From contig CAYQYP010000448.1 in NCBI GenBank assembly GCA_964421755.1, forward strand, positions 1 through 26,262: DNA of 26,262 nucleotides. The letters run 5' to 3'. The translations under genes and the position numbers were made by a program. Position 1 is the stretch's first letter, and each line of letters starts with the position of its first letter. The notes beneath the pieces are model-generated. The model was not told the DNA's origin. It searched no databases and saw nothing but the letters and a program-made list of their open reading frames with translations. This document shows, piece by piece, positions 1 to 9,600 of this stretch. Origin of the DNA: CAVUUN01 sp964421755. GTDB lineage: Bacteria > Acidobacteriota > UBA6911 > RPQK01.

Positions 1-266
1 ACTTCATGCGGGACGGAGTGGTGGCGATCCCGGTGGCGGGAGGGGCGACGCGGGTGAGCTACGACGAGAGCCAGCTCGAGTTCCTGAAGAGCGTGCCGGA
101 AGGCTTTTCCCCAGAACCCGAGCGGCGGGAGCGGGGGAACCGCTCGGGGCGGCACATCCGCCTGGCCGGCTCGGAGGACGAGGTGACGGTGCTGTTTTTC
201 CGGCGCCTGGAAACGGACCCGCGCCGGCAGAACGAGCCCATCCGGCTTTCGGTCGGCGAAAAGTAA
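1..266 (+). CDS. 3' end of an unrecognised protein (partial)
   Basis: The reading frame is already open at the left edge (first whole codon at position 3) and ends at TAA 264-266. The ATG at 6 is therefore probably an internal Met, not the start. About 87 C-terminal residues are visible. They include a hydrophobic start (GVVAIPVAGGATRVSYDES), a charged Arg/Glu-rich middle and a short strand-like segment, EVTVLFFRRLET. There is no transmembrane helix and no motif I recognise. GC-rich wobble positions match the neighbouring genes, which supports real coding. The next gene starts 186 bases downstream behind its own ribosome binding site and encodes an exported protease, so no functional link can be drawn. 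Function unknown. Confidence 0.6.
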   Translation, partial: FMRDGVVAIPVAGGATRVSYDESQLEFLKSVPEGFSPEPERRERGNRSGRHIRLAGSEDEVTVLFFRRLETDPRRQNEPIRLSVGEK

Positions 267-452
267 GCTTCTAGAACCGAGGTGAGGCTGGAAAGACTCT
301 CAAGAACCGGCTCAGCAGCACTCGTCGATCTTTGCTGTTGGCTGGTTGAGTCGTCCTTTCACCCTGAGGCTCGACTTAGTCTGGGTCTGGCCGGTCGGGA
401 ACGTTTGGTATTAGCTGCGGCCATTTGACCGTGGTCGCAATTTGGGGGAGTT

Positions 453-2963
453 ATGTTCCGCACAATCGCTCTGAAATGTCTCTTTTGCCTGCCTGTCATC
501 CTCGTTACTGCCTTGGTCACTGCTCAATCACAGTTTCAAGGCGATCCCGTTCGCGGGGAAACGATTCGAGCTCAGAAAGAAAAATTGAGCCAACATCAAA
601 AGAAGTGGAGCTCGGATCTGGTTCAACTGTTGGACGAACACGGCCTGCCTCCCGGCCGCAGCCGCGAGGAGCACGTTGGTGGGATGCGGAGGCTGAGAAA
701 CCTCGTGCTTGGGGAAGAAGCCGGCGACCTGAAGTCCAAGATCGAGGGAGGAAGGGTTCACGTCTCGATCAGACTCGAGCAGGGCACCCGTCCGGAGCTC
801 ATCACTCCCCTTCTTGACCAGTTCAAGGGGTACGTGGCGAGTCACGACCTCGTCTTCGGGTGGGTTCGGACCAAAGATCTCGACCTCCTCTCATCCCTGG
901 AACAGGTGAAAGGAGTCAGCACGGTATTGCCGCCTGTCACTCGAACCGGTTCAGTGGTCACAGAAGGTGACTTAATACACCGGTCGGCTAATGTACGAAG
1001 CACCTTCGGCGAGGACGGAGCTGGCATTCGGATCGGTATCATATCCGATGGAGTTGACAGCGTTTACGAGGCGCAGGCGAGTGGAGATCTGCCGCCCACA
1101 GGAGGGGGACTGACCATTTTGAGCAATCGGGTGGGTGGTGATGAGGGCACCGCCATGCTCGAAATCGTACACGACATCGTTCCCGGTGCCGAGCTCTATT
1201 TCCATGATTGCGGCAACAACAGAGCCGAGTTCACCACCGCGATCACCGCCCTGAAAAATGCCGGGTGCAAGATCATTTGCGACGACATAGGCTGGCTCTT
1301 GGAACCATTTTTCGAGGATGGTTCGGTTGCTACGCATGTCAAGAACCTGGTCCAGGCGAATAGCGTCCTTTACGTATCGGCTGCCGGCAACCAGGGCTCA
1401 GACCATTACCAGGGCACCTTCTACCCACTTTCCTCGACAGACATGCATGATTTCAGCCACGGCGTTTCGGCCTATACGGACCTGTATGTCCACCTGGAGC
1501 CGGGTCAGGAAGTCGTGGTGGTTCTCCAATGGGACGATAAGTTCGGCCAGTCAGCCAATGATTACGACCTCTATTTATGCCCCCTTACCGACCTGACCAC
1601 GCCGGTCGCTTGGTCCATAGCTGGTCAAGACGGCAATGGTGACCCGCTTGAGTATTACATCTATACAAGTAACGTTTCCCGGGACTACGCCATCAGAGTG
1701 AACCGTTACAGCGGGGCGGTGCGTGAAATTGAGGCCTATATCTATACGACCGGCGACATCTACACCAATAACCTGCGGTCGGGGGACTCTATTTTTGGTC
1801 ATCCCGCAGTGCCAGGGGTACTGGCTGCTGGAGCGATCGCCGCGGGTGACCCGGGCAATGACACGATCGAGCATTTTTCGTCTCAGGGTCCGGTGACAAT
1901 TAGCTGGCCAGCCAGTGAATCGCGCCCGAAACCTGACATCATCGGCATTGATGGCGTTTCCGTCACGGGTGCCGGCTGGTTTCCCACGCGCTTCTATGGA
2001 ACGAGCGCCGCTGCACCCCACATCGCGGCGCTGGCGGGGCAGCTGTGGGCACGAACTCCCTCGCTGACACCAGCGGACATCCGCACGAGACTGCAGGCTG
2101 CGGCGGTCGATCTAGGCTCACCAGGGTTCGATAACATTTTCGGGTTCGGGCGCGCGGATGCTTGGAATGCCTCTCCCGACACGCGGTCTGCAACCGGGTA
2201 CACGATCCTCGGCACCGACGGAGGTGTCTTCGCCTTCGGCGGCGCGCAGTTCTACGGCTCGCTGCCTGCCATCGGGCTGGTGCCTAACGCTCCGCTCAGG
2301 AACCTAACCCTGACAACCTCCGAGCAGGGTTACTACATGATGGGCCTTGACGGCGGCGTGTTCTGCTTCGGCGATGCCCAGTTCCTGGGATCGCTGCCGG
2401 GCTTGGGCATCAGCAACCAGACGATTGACCTCGAGGCGGTGCCCGGCGGCCAGGGCTATTACCTGCTCGGACCGGACGGTGGCGTATTTGCCTTCGGCAC
2501 GGCCCAGTTCTACGGCTCGCTCCCCGGTGTAGGAGTCGTGAACACGGCGCTTGACATGGAGGTGACGCCAAGCGGCCAAGGCTACTGGATACTGGGGATC
2601 GACGGCGGAATCTTTGCCTTCGGCGACGGCGCCTTCTACGGCTCGCTGCCGTCGCTCGGCGTGGTCCCGGTCGCGCCGCTGAAGCGAATCAAGAGCACGC
2701 CGGACGGGCGTGGTTACTACCTGCTCGGAGGGGACGGCGGGGTGTTCGCGTTTGGGAACGCGAACTTCTACGGCTCGCTGCCCGCGCTCGGCGTCGTGAA
2801 CCAGGCGGTGGATCTCGAGATCACGCCGAACAACCAGGGCTACTACATGCTCGGCCTCGATGGTGGGATCTTCAGCTTCGGCGACGCGGGCTTCTTCGGC
2901 TCGTTGCCGGGGATCGGTCTTGTGACCACTACGCTTGACATGGAGGTGAAAACGAACCGGTAA
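453..2963 (+). CDS. Secreted subtilase/sedolisin-like serine protease with C-terminal six-repeat module
   Basis: The 836-residue protein starts at an ATG two bases after a GGGGGAG tract. Residues 1-25 look like a signal peptide (Arg, then a hydrophobic core, then AQS). The catalytic domain spans about 165-575: IGIISDGVDS supplies Asp199 or Asp202, SAAGN the oxyanion Asn313, and GTSAAAPH the nucleophile Ser518. The usual subtilisin HGTH motif is absent. Its place is taken by GDEGTAMLEIVHD, where Glu237 and Asp241 lie four residues apart, as in the Glu/Asp pair of sedolisins (family S53). It therefore looks like an S8/S53 intermediate, though the exact triad is inferred. An insert at about 330-430 (DYDLYLCP region) resembles a beta-sandwich. 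Residues 582-836 are six repeats of 42-44 residues with the core DGGVFAFG followed by FYGSLP. The next two genes encode the same tail, so the three products may share a surface location or ligand. Confidence 0.88.
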   Translation: MFRTIALKCLFCLPVILVTALVTAQSQFQGDPVRGETIRAQKEKLSQHQKKWSSDLVQLLDEHGLPPGRSREEHVGGMRRLRNLVLGEEAGDLKSKIEGGRVHVSIRLEQGTRPELITPLLDQFKGYVASHDLVFGWVRTKDLDLLSSLEQVKGVSTVLPPVTRTGSVVTEGDLIHRSANVRSTFGEDGAGIRIGIISDGVDSVYEAQASGDLPPTGGGLTILSNRVGGDEGTAMLEIVHDIVPGAELYFHDCGNNRAEFTTAITALKNAGCKIICDDIGWLLEPFFEDGSVATHVKNLVQANSVLYVSAAGNQGSDHYQGTFYPLSSTDMHDFSHGVSAYTDLYVHLEPGQEVVVVLQWDDKFGQSANDYDLYLCPLTDLTTPVAWSIAGQDGNGDPLEYYIYTSNVSRDYAIRVNRYSGAVREIEAYIYTTGDIYTNNLRSGDSIFGHPAVPGVLAAGAIAAGDPGNDTIEHFSSQGPVTISWPASESRPKPDIIGIDGVSVTGAGWFPTRFYGTSAAAPHIAALAGQLWARTPSLTPADIRTRLQAAAVDLGSPGFDNIFGFGRADAWNASPDTRSATGYTILGTDGGVFAFGGAQFYGSLPAIGLVPNAPLRNLTLTTSEQGYYMMGLDGGVFCFGDAQFLGSLPGLGISNQTIDLEAVPGGQGYYLLGPDGGVFAFGTAQFYGSLPGVGVVNTALDMEVTPSGQGYWILGIDGGIFAFGDGAFYGSLPSLGVVPVAPLKRIKSTPDGRGYYLLGGDGGVFAFGNANFYGSLPALGVVNQAVDLEITPNNQGYYMLGLDGGIFSFGDAGFFGSLPGIGLVTTTLDMEVKTNR

Positions 2964-2977
2964 AGGGAGAGAAGATT

Positions 2978-3013
2978 GAAGGCGAGGAACCGTTCGACTT
3001 CTTCCTGGCCTTC
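2978..3013 (+). terminator. Possible weak terminator hairpin after the protease gene
   Basis: GAAGGCGAGGAA (2978-2989) pairs with TTCCTGGCCTTC (3002-3013) with one mismatch and a 12-base loop, 15 bases after the protease stop codon. No T-run follows, so intrinsic termination is uncertain. Confidence 0.3.
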
Positions 3014-3059
3014 AAGCGGCCCGGCTGTCCGGCTGTCCGGACCCAACCGTTCGGGATTC

Positions 3060-3088
3060 TTGCGTCGGCAGTAAGACGGTCCTATAAT
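3060..3088 (+). promoter_or_regulatory. Candidate sigma-70-type promoter
   Basis: TTGCGT (3060-3065), a 17-base spacer and a perfect TATAAT (3083-3088). The -10 is consensus and the -35 matches 3 of 6 positions. It would start transcription near 3095, about 100 bases before a small reading frame (3194-3526) that is followed by a hairpin. It is predicted from sequence only. Confidence 0.4.
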
Positions 3089-3193
3089 CGCCGCAGTTCG
3101 CCGAGAGGGCTGAATTTGCAGACGGTGAGTTCACGGCCTGCCCCTCCCGACTTTCGGTGGACATGTGACCGTTTCTTTTGAAGAAAAGGCGCA

Positions 3194-3526
3194 ATGTCCC
3201 CAGACGGCTTTTACCTTCACTGTCGGTTCCCAGCCGGTTGCTCCGGTTGCCCGGTCTCTCTTTCCGGCCATCCCATACCCGAACCAACGTACTTTTGTGC
3301 GGTGGACGGAACTGCGACGGTCTTCGAGATTTCTCAAGGCGCAGCCATCATCTATTCGCAAGTTCCGGCGACCCTCACCGCGTCGAAAGCCCAGGGAAGT
3401 GAGCCAGCCCGAGAGACGAGAATAGGATCACAGATCGAGCACGCAGCATTTGAGGAATTGACATCGAGTGTGGATTATCCCAAGCAGGAAGCTGGCGGTT
3501 ACATCATCACTCTCCCAGCCGTGTAA
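3194..3526 (+). CDS. Hypothetical small protein (uncertain)
   Basis: A 110-codon reading frame starts at ATG 3194 behind a purine-rich stretch (GAAGAAAAGG) and ends at TAA 3524-3526. It has no signal peptide or membrane segment, contains four Cys in its first 40 residues (HC, AGCSGC, FCAV) and ends in a hydrophobic GGYIITLPAV. I recognise no family. Support comes from context: a candidate promoter upstream (3060-3088) and an 11-bp perfect hairpin 10 bases after the stop (3536-3568). Against it, wobble-position GC is lower than in the flanking genes, and two overlapping frames are also open over part of the stretch. It could equally be a decayed gene or the body of a non-coding RNA. Confidence 0.28.
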   Translation: MSPDGFYLHCRFPAGCSGCPVSLSGHPIPEPTYFCAVDGTATVFEISQGAAIIYSQVPATLTASKAQGSEPARETRIGSQIEHAAFEELTSSVDYPKQEAGGYIITLPAV

Positions 3527-3535
3527 AAGCACGAG

Positions 3536-3568
3536 CGGCTGGCGAGTCACTCGAGGCCTCGCCAGCCG
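3536..3568 (+). terminator. Strong hairpin, candidate terminator
   Basis: CGGCTGGCGAG (3536-3546) is perfectly complementary to CTCGCCAGCCG (3558-3568), with an 11-base loop. It follows the stop codon at 3526 by nine bases. There is no T-tract, so it may act through Rho or as an RNA 3' end stabiliser. Confidence 0.45.
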
Positions 3569-3603
3569 TCGGCAGTCAGGCTTCTGCTAGAGCCGCGGGT
3601 CTG

Positions 3604-3632
3604 TTGACAAGATGCGAAGCATCCTGTATTCA
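3604..3632 (+). promoter_or_regulatory. Candidate promoter for the Asp-box protein gene
   Basis: A consensus -35 TTGACA (3604-3609) is followed by weak -10 candidates, TGTATT at 3625 (15-base spacing) or TATTCA at 3627 (17-base spacing). The gene starts at 3699. The 11-mer GGAGGCTGCAA occurs twice downstream, at 3633-3643 and 3688-3698, and the second copy forms the ribosome binding site. Confidence 0.35.
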
Positions 3633-3698
3633 GGAGGCTGCAACCTGACAGCTTGCAGATTTGGTCCTGGTTAACCAGCGGTTTGGGGGAGGCTGCAA

Positions 3699-6485
3699 AT
3701 GACCGAATGCTACCAACGAGCCGTAAGTAGACTTCTTCTTACTCTCCTTCTGTTGACGATTTGTGGCGCAGATTCGCTGGCGGGAGAAACCAGTTGGACA
3801 ACATCCGGACCGGCCGGAACCCGCATAAAACAGCTCGAGGCCGATCCGCTCAACCCTAACGTCATCCTTGCAAGCGTTATGCAATCGCTCTACTTGAGCG
3901 ACGACAGCGGCCGGTCCTGGTCCTTGCTCCCGACCCTGCCCGGACCGCCGGTTGCGATGGTGATCACGAGAACAGGGAAGATCTGTGTTGCCAACGGTTC
4001 CCTGTACGTCGGGTCAGGCTCCTTTTGGCAACGGACTAGCCTGCCACCGGGCCACCCGGTGACCTACTGCCTGGAAGAGGACCCTGCCAATCCCGAGACG
4101 CTGTACTTGGGCACAAGCAAGGGCCTTTTTTTTACTCGCGACCTGGGCGCAACCTGGTTCCCACTGAACGACGACCTGGTAGACCCCAACGGGTATGTAT
4201 ACCCGATCCTCGCCTTGGCTTTTCATCCCCAGACCCCCGGGATAGTCTACGCAGGAACCTGGAACGGGATCCTCAGAACGGTTAACGGCGGGATCACTTG
4301 GGATCTCCTGAATCCAGCTTGTCGGAACACCGTTGCGCTAGCCTTCGACCCGGCCGACTCCGACACGATATACGCCGGTTCGAAGGCTTTTGAAGGAGGT
4401 ATCTTTCGCAGTCAGGACGCCGGGGCTACGTGGACTCCTCTCGGGCTCGGCGGAATCCAGGTCCAGGCGATTGGCGTGAGCGCGAGCAAACCTGGACTCC
4501 TCTACGCCGGGACGTCTCACCGGGATCTGTATACGTCGGGAGGCCTCTACATTAGTGAAGATTATGGTCAAACCTGGGTCGTCTCCAGGAAAGGCTGCAC
4601 TTACGGGTCGGTTCAGTCCCTTGTTGTCGACTCGGGATACCCGGGATTGGTCCTCGCCGGTGCGGACGATGGAGTGTTCCGGAGCGAGGACCACGGCGTT
4701 ACCTGGTCGACAGCCCATCCCGAAGTAAACACCGTGCTCCTCATCGGGGACATCAATATCCATCCTCGGTTTCCGGACCGGGTGCTCGCAATCCAGGGCA
4801 ACTATTTCTACAAAAGTCAGGACGGCGGAGCGAGTTGGAGCGCGGTATCGTTTTTCGAGGGATTTTGGGTGCAGAACATCGCCCGTTCGCCCAGTATCCC
4901 GGACCTGGTGTACGCCTTGGTCAACGACGGCTCGATTGCGGTCAGCGAGGATTCAGGGGAGAGTTGGAGCATGTTTGCCGCGACATGGAACAGTGCTTCG
5001 AGCGTCGATGCGCTGGCACTACCGACCCCGGTGGGCCTCGTCGTGCACCCGACCAATCCGTTGATCTTATTTGCCCTGCGGGGGGGGCGCGGCATAGCCA
5101 AGTCCACAGATGGGGGACATACCTGGAACTACTGCAATTCGGGCCTGCCGGGGTATAACTGGGGAGTCGGGCTCGCGATCGACCCTTCCCAGACTGATAC
5201 GATGTATCTCTCCCTGGAACTGCAGGGAATCTACAGGACCACAGACGGAGGCAACACCTGGACCCCTGCGAATGCCGGGCTGACAAGCATTTACGTCAAT
5301 CAAATCGTCATCGATCCCGAAAATCCGTCGACGGTTTACGCGAGTGCGGTTCAAGCGGACGCGTACCCAGCGGGGTCCTGGGGGCCGGGCGGCGTTTACA
5401 GGAGTGTAGATCGTGGGTTGAATTGGACCAGGTGTCCTCTTGATCTGCCGCTTTATGACGATGTTATGAGTCTGGCCCTGGATGCCGAAGAACCTTCCGA
5501 CATCTATGCTGGGACCGCGAGCGGCGAGTTTCTGGTCTCTCATAATCAGGGGCAGGACTGGGAAGCGTTATCCCCGTCTTTCCCGGAAATCGTTGGAATT
5601 TTTCACGTCAGCCACATTTATCCTCTCCTGATCAGCCCCTCCTCTCCGAAGATGTTCTACGTCGGGTCGAGACAGGGGATATACTGCTTGACCCAACGTA
5701 AGATCACGGGATACTACGTCCTCGGAGGCGACGGAGGGGTTTTCGCTTTCGGACAGGCGCATTTCCAGGGCTCTCTCCCGGGACTCGGGATCACGCCCAA
5801 CGCCCCCCTGGTGAATCTGACCGCGACACGAACCGGCAACGGCTATTACCTGCTCGGCGCTGACGGAGGCGTTTTTGCCTTTGGAGACGCGGCCTTCCAC
5901 GGATCGATCCCCGCCCTTGGCCTGTCAGCCCGCTGCCTGGATCTGGAAGTAGTTCCGGCGGGAGACGGCTACTACCTGCTCGGTGAGGACGGTGGAGTGT
6001 TTGCTTTTGGGCAAGCGCCGTTTGTCGGGTCGCTTCCATCGATTGGCATCGCTACTGTCGCCGTCGACATGGAGGTCACGCCGACAGGCCGAGGATACTG
6101 GGTAATCGCCAGGGATGGCGGGGTCTTCTCGTTTGGCGATGCGCGCTTCTGGGGCTCTTTGCCGCAGTCCCGGATAAAACTCCTGCGGCCTTTGGTAAGG
6201 ATCAAGTCGGTGGCTGACGGCGCTGGTTACTACATGCTTGGCGAGGACGGAGGCGTTTTTGCGTTCGGGTCAGCCCGCTTTATGGGGTCTCCCCAGACCG
6301 CTGGCATTCCTCTTGACCGTGCAAACGACCTGGAGATCAGCCCGCAGAATCGCGGCTACTTTGTGCTCGGCGGCCGAGGCGAGCTGCTACAGTTCGGCGA
6401 AATGCCGTTCTTTGGGTCGCTTCCGGCCCTCGGCATTCAAACCGACACGATAGACCTCGACATCACGACGGAACAGCAGCCGTAA
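3699..6485 (+). CDS. Secreted Asp-box (BNR/sortilin-type) beta-propeller protein with C-terminal six-repeat module
   Basis: The 928-residue protein starts at an ATG six bases after GGGGGAGG. The N-terminus (SRLLLTLLLLTICGADSLAGE) is a signal peptide. Residues of about 30-660 carry twelve Asp-box motifs of the type S-x-D-x-G-x-S/T-W, for example SDDSGRSW, SQDAGATW, STDGGHTW and TTDGGNTW. These are spaced as in sortilin/Vps10-like or glycosidase-type propellers, mostly with the companion strand motif YAGT or YLGT. No catalytic residues of a sialidase are evident, so a binding or scaffold role is more likely than hydrolysis. Residues 671-928 are the same six-repeat module as in the protease upstream and the next gene. 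The last two repeats are the most degenerate (GRGELLQFG). Its own promoter-like TTGACA lies upstream. Substrate and partner are unknown. Confidence 0.85.
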   Translation: MTECYQRAVSRLLLTLLLLTICGADSLAGETSWTTSGPAGTRIKQLEADPLNPNVILASVMQSLYLSDDSGRSWSLLPTLPGPPVAMVITRTGKICVANGSLYVGSGSFWQRTSLPPGHPVTYCLEEDPANPETLYLGTSKGLFFTRDLGATWFPLNDDLVDPNGYVYPILALAFHPQTPGIVYAGTWNGILRTVNGGITWDLLNPACRNTVALAFDPADSDTIYAGSKAFEGGIFRSQDAGATWTPLGLGGIQVQAIGVSASKPGLLYAGTSHRDLYTSGGLYISEDYGQTWVVSRKGCTYGSVQSLVVDSGYPGLVLAGADDGVFRSEDHGVTWSTAHPEVNTVLLIGDINIHPRFPDRVLAIQGNYFYKSQDGGASWSAVSFFEGFWVQNIARSPSIPDLVYALVNDGSIAVSEDSGESWSMFAATWNSASSVDALALPTPVGLVVHPTNPLILFALRGGRGIAKSTDGGHTWNYCNSGLPGYNWGVGLAIDPSQTDTMYLSLELQGIYRTTDGGNTWTPANAGLTSIYVNQIVIDPENPSTVYASAVQADAYPAGSWGPGGVYRSVDRGLNWTRCPLDLPLYDDVMSLALDAEEPSDIYAGTASGEFLVSHNQGQDWEALSPSFPEIVGIFHVSHIYPLLISPSSPKMFYVGSRQGIYCLTQRKITGYYVLGGDGGVFAFGQAHFQGSLPGLGITPNAPLVNLTATRTGNGYYLLGADGGVFAFGDAAFHGSIPALGLSARCLDLEVVPAGDGYYLLGEDGGVFAFGQAPFVGSLPSIGIATVAVDMEVTPTGRGYWVIARDGGVFSFGDARFWGSLPQSRIKLLRPLVRIKSVADGAGYYMLGEDGGVFAFGSARFMGSPQTAGIPLDRANDLEISPQNRGYFVLGGRGELLQFGEMPFFGSLPALGIQTDTIDLDITTEQQP

Positions 6486-6638
6486 GGTCGCGCAACTGCG
6501 ATTGCGTATGATGTGACGGCCGTGCGGAAGCAGCCTGGAGTCGCGGATTTCTGGTTCAAGAGCTTGCCTATTTTTTGCCTTGGTGCTTGAATTTCGCCCA
6601 ATTGAGACAAGCTGGTTGGAACTCTTTGGAGGTTCGAC

Positions 6639-9600
6639 ATGCCCGCTTCCAAGACCACGATTCCTGCACTGTTAGTAGTCCTGTCCCTGTCTGCGCAGCT
6701 GTTTCTCTTAGCCGACGCCTGGACGCCCATCGGGCCGAGCGATTGGGTGAGAAGTATCGCCGTGCCCGTCGATCGGCCGCAAACCATCTTTATCTCGGCG
6801 TTACAGAATGCGGAACCGTATCCGTACGGAAGAATCTGGCGAACGACCGACGGAGGTAGCACCTGGCAATCCCGCTACTCAACTGGGGTGGTGCCGATAA
6901 TTCATGTTTCACCCAGCAATGGGAACCTGATTTTCGTGAACGCCCGAGAGAGTCTCCGACGAACCACCGATGATTTCGTGTCAGTAGACGTCGTCACTCC
7001 GTATACCGGGATTCAATGTATCGATCTGGCCATCGATCCCTCCACTCCAGGCAGGCTGTTTCTCGCACATGAGCACTCAGGCTATTCGTCCGATCCACTG
7101 GCCGCATCGCGGCTGCTGAAATCAACCAACAACGGTGACTCCTGGTCAATCGCCGACACCGGCATCAATGATTCAAAAATCGTCCGGGTGGTCGTTGACC
7201 CTGTGACACCTAATCGTCTCTATGCGCTCGGCCAGTCGACCGGTGTTTACCGGTCAACGGATGGCGGAGTGAGCTGGGAGAACGCAAGTGTGGGCCTGTC
7301 TCACCTGACCGGCGTGGACCTGGCCGTTTCTCCGAGCAATCCCTCCGTGCTCTACTATGCCGCTCGGCAGGCCGTCTACCGATCGGAGGATGGGGGTGAC
7401 ACCTGGGTCCCGGCCGCCCAACTTGGCCTGGAAGGCGTTGACCTTGATCGTCTAGCTGTCGATCCCTTAGATCCCGCCTCGGTTTATGTGTCCACTTCCG
7501 CCGGAGTGTTCGGAACGATCAACGGTGGCGTCTTGTGGTCATGTATGGGGCTCGCGACTTCATCGGTGGGACCGCTCGTTATTGACCCACAGAATCACGC
7601 GCGGCTTTTCGCCGGAGCTGTGGGTGCTTTCGTTACGGAACGCGCCAATGCGCCGGATCTAACGGTGAGATTAAACGATTCGTCGCACCTCGAACGAAAC
7701 ATGAGCGGCTATCTGCACCTGACTGTAACGAACGTAGGCCGGGTCGCTTCGACCTCCCCGATGACTCTGACCGATATACTACCCTCGGATGCAAGGCTGC
7801 TCTCTGGCTCCGGCGTCGGTTGGACCTGTTCCTCCGATGGCGGCACCGTCGAGTGCACTTCGGCCCAGACGCTCGCGCTGAACGAGTCGACTGGCGTTTC
7901 CTTACACATAGCGTTCGGCTCGCCACTGACAGGAGTCAATACCGCGACGGTCTTAACAGCGGGCGACGTCAACGGCGCTAATGACCAAGATTCAGAGACG
8001 TTCCATCTTGGCGGCCCAAATGTCTGGGTGAATGTCGGACCCGCCGGACATATCCTGTCTTCTGTCCTGTCCGACCCAAGGAACGAAGCGGTATTGTTAG
8101 TCGGAGCTCGCGGCGCGGTCCTTAGAAGCTCTGATGGAGGGGAGACCTGGCTCCCGGTTGAGCAACTGAGTAGTTCTGAATATGTGGCTGACCTTGTTCG
8201 AGCCCGTTACAACCCGGATGTTGTCTTCGGCGGTGCCTCGTCACTGCTCGTTAGCCTCGACGGGGGACTTACCTGGACGGAGAAGACCGGCAACGGTGAC
8301 CGTTACCTGACCGTTGTTACGCCCCATCCGAGCGACCCCTTGATCATTCTTGCGGCAAGCAGCAACAGACTGCTGAGGAGCAACGACGGAGGTGACACCT
8401 GGACCGAAAAGATTCTCTCACCGGCTCTCGACGTGAACTCCATCGCTTTTGCGCCGTGGGATTCGAATGTTGTGTATGCGGCAGCCGGAGATCGGCTGCT
8501 GAGAAGCGACGATGGCGGCATCAACTGGGTCGAGAAGCTTCAAGCGGCCGGACCCGTGGTTGGGATTACCCTTCGGGAAAACGAACCCGGCACGGTGCTC
8601 ATCGCGGTCCATCATCAGTACAACCAGGGAATCTCCAGGAGCACTGACGCCGGGGAAACCTGGGATCCTGTCCCATTTCCTGGATGGCTGTACTCCATGG
8701 CTGAGACTCTTGGCCCGTCAGGCGCGCTGTGGGCAAGCAGCTCTACCGGCGAGAAGGCTTGGCGCACTCAGGATTTGGGTCTGGACTGGAACGAGTTCAG
8801 TGATGGCTTGGAAGGGTGGCGAATCTACGGGCTGCACGTGGATTCGGCGCACCACGTAGTCTATGCCTTGGTGTTCGACGAACAGGACTCGTCGAACCAG
8901 AGGCTGTTCAAGCTGGCCGTCCTCGAGACAGCCGGTTATGCCATGACGAACGAACAGGGCGGCGTCTTCAATTTCGGCAGCTCGAGGTTTTTTGGGTCCA
9001 TCCCACAACTCGGGGTTCAGCTTAACGCCCCCGTCAACCGGATCACGATGACTCCATCGGGCGCTGGTTACTATCTTCTGGGCGAGGATGGCGGTGTCTT
9101 CACGTTCGGCGACTCACAGTTTTTCGGATCGCTGCCGGCGCTGGGAATCAGCAATGCCAGCGTGGATTTGGAGGTGACGCGCACTGGTTTAGGCTATTAC
9201 GTGCTTGGCGCCGACGGTGGGGTGTTCGCGTTTGGCGACGCTCAGTTCTACGGGTCATTGCCCAGTCTGGGCATCAACAACACTGCCTTGGATTTAGAGG
9301 TGACGCCGAGCGGTCAGGGCTACTGGGTTCTGGCGGTCGACGGAGGAGTTTTCTCGTTCGGAGATGCGGCGTTTTTCGGCTCACTGCCCCACATTGGCAT
9401 TGTCCCCAACGGCCCGGTCATGCGCTTAAAAAGCACCCCCGACGGGTCAGGCTACTACCTGTTGGGCGGGGATGGCGGGCTTTTTTGCTTCGGCGATGCC
9501 ACTTACGCTGGCTCCCTGCCTGCACTTGGCGTCAATGACACAGCCGTTGCTCTCGAGATTCTGCCGACCAACCGCGGATACCTGATTCTCGGTAGTAACG

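Noticed and set aside
3165..3425. Alternative overlapping frames in the 2964-3698 gap (starts at 3165 and 3178)
   Set aside because: They compete with the frame 3194-3526, have Arg/Pro/Ser-rich translations typical of non-coding frames, and do not end next to the hairpin.
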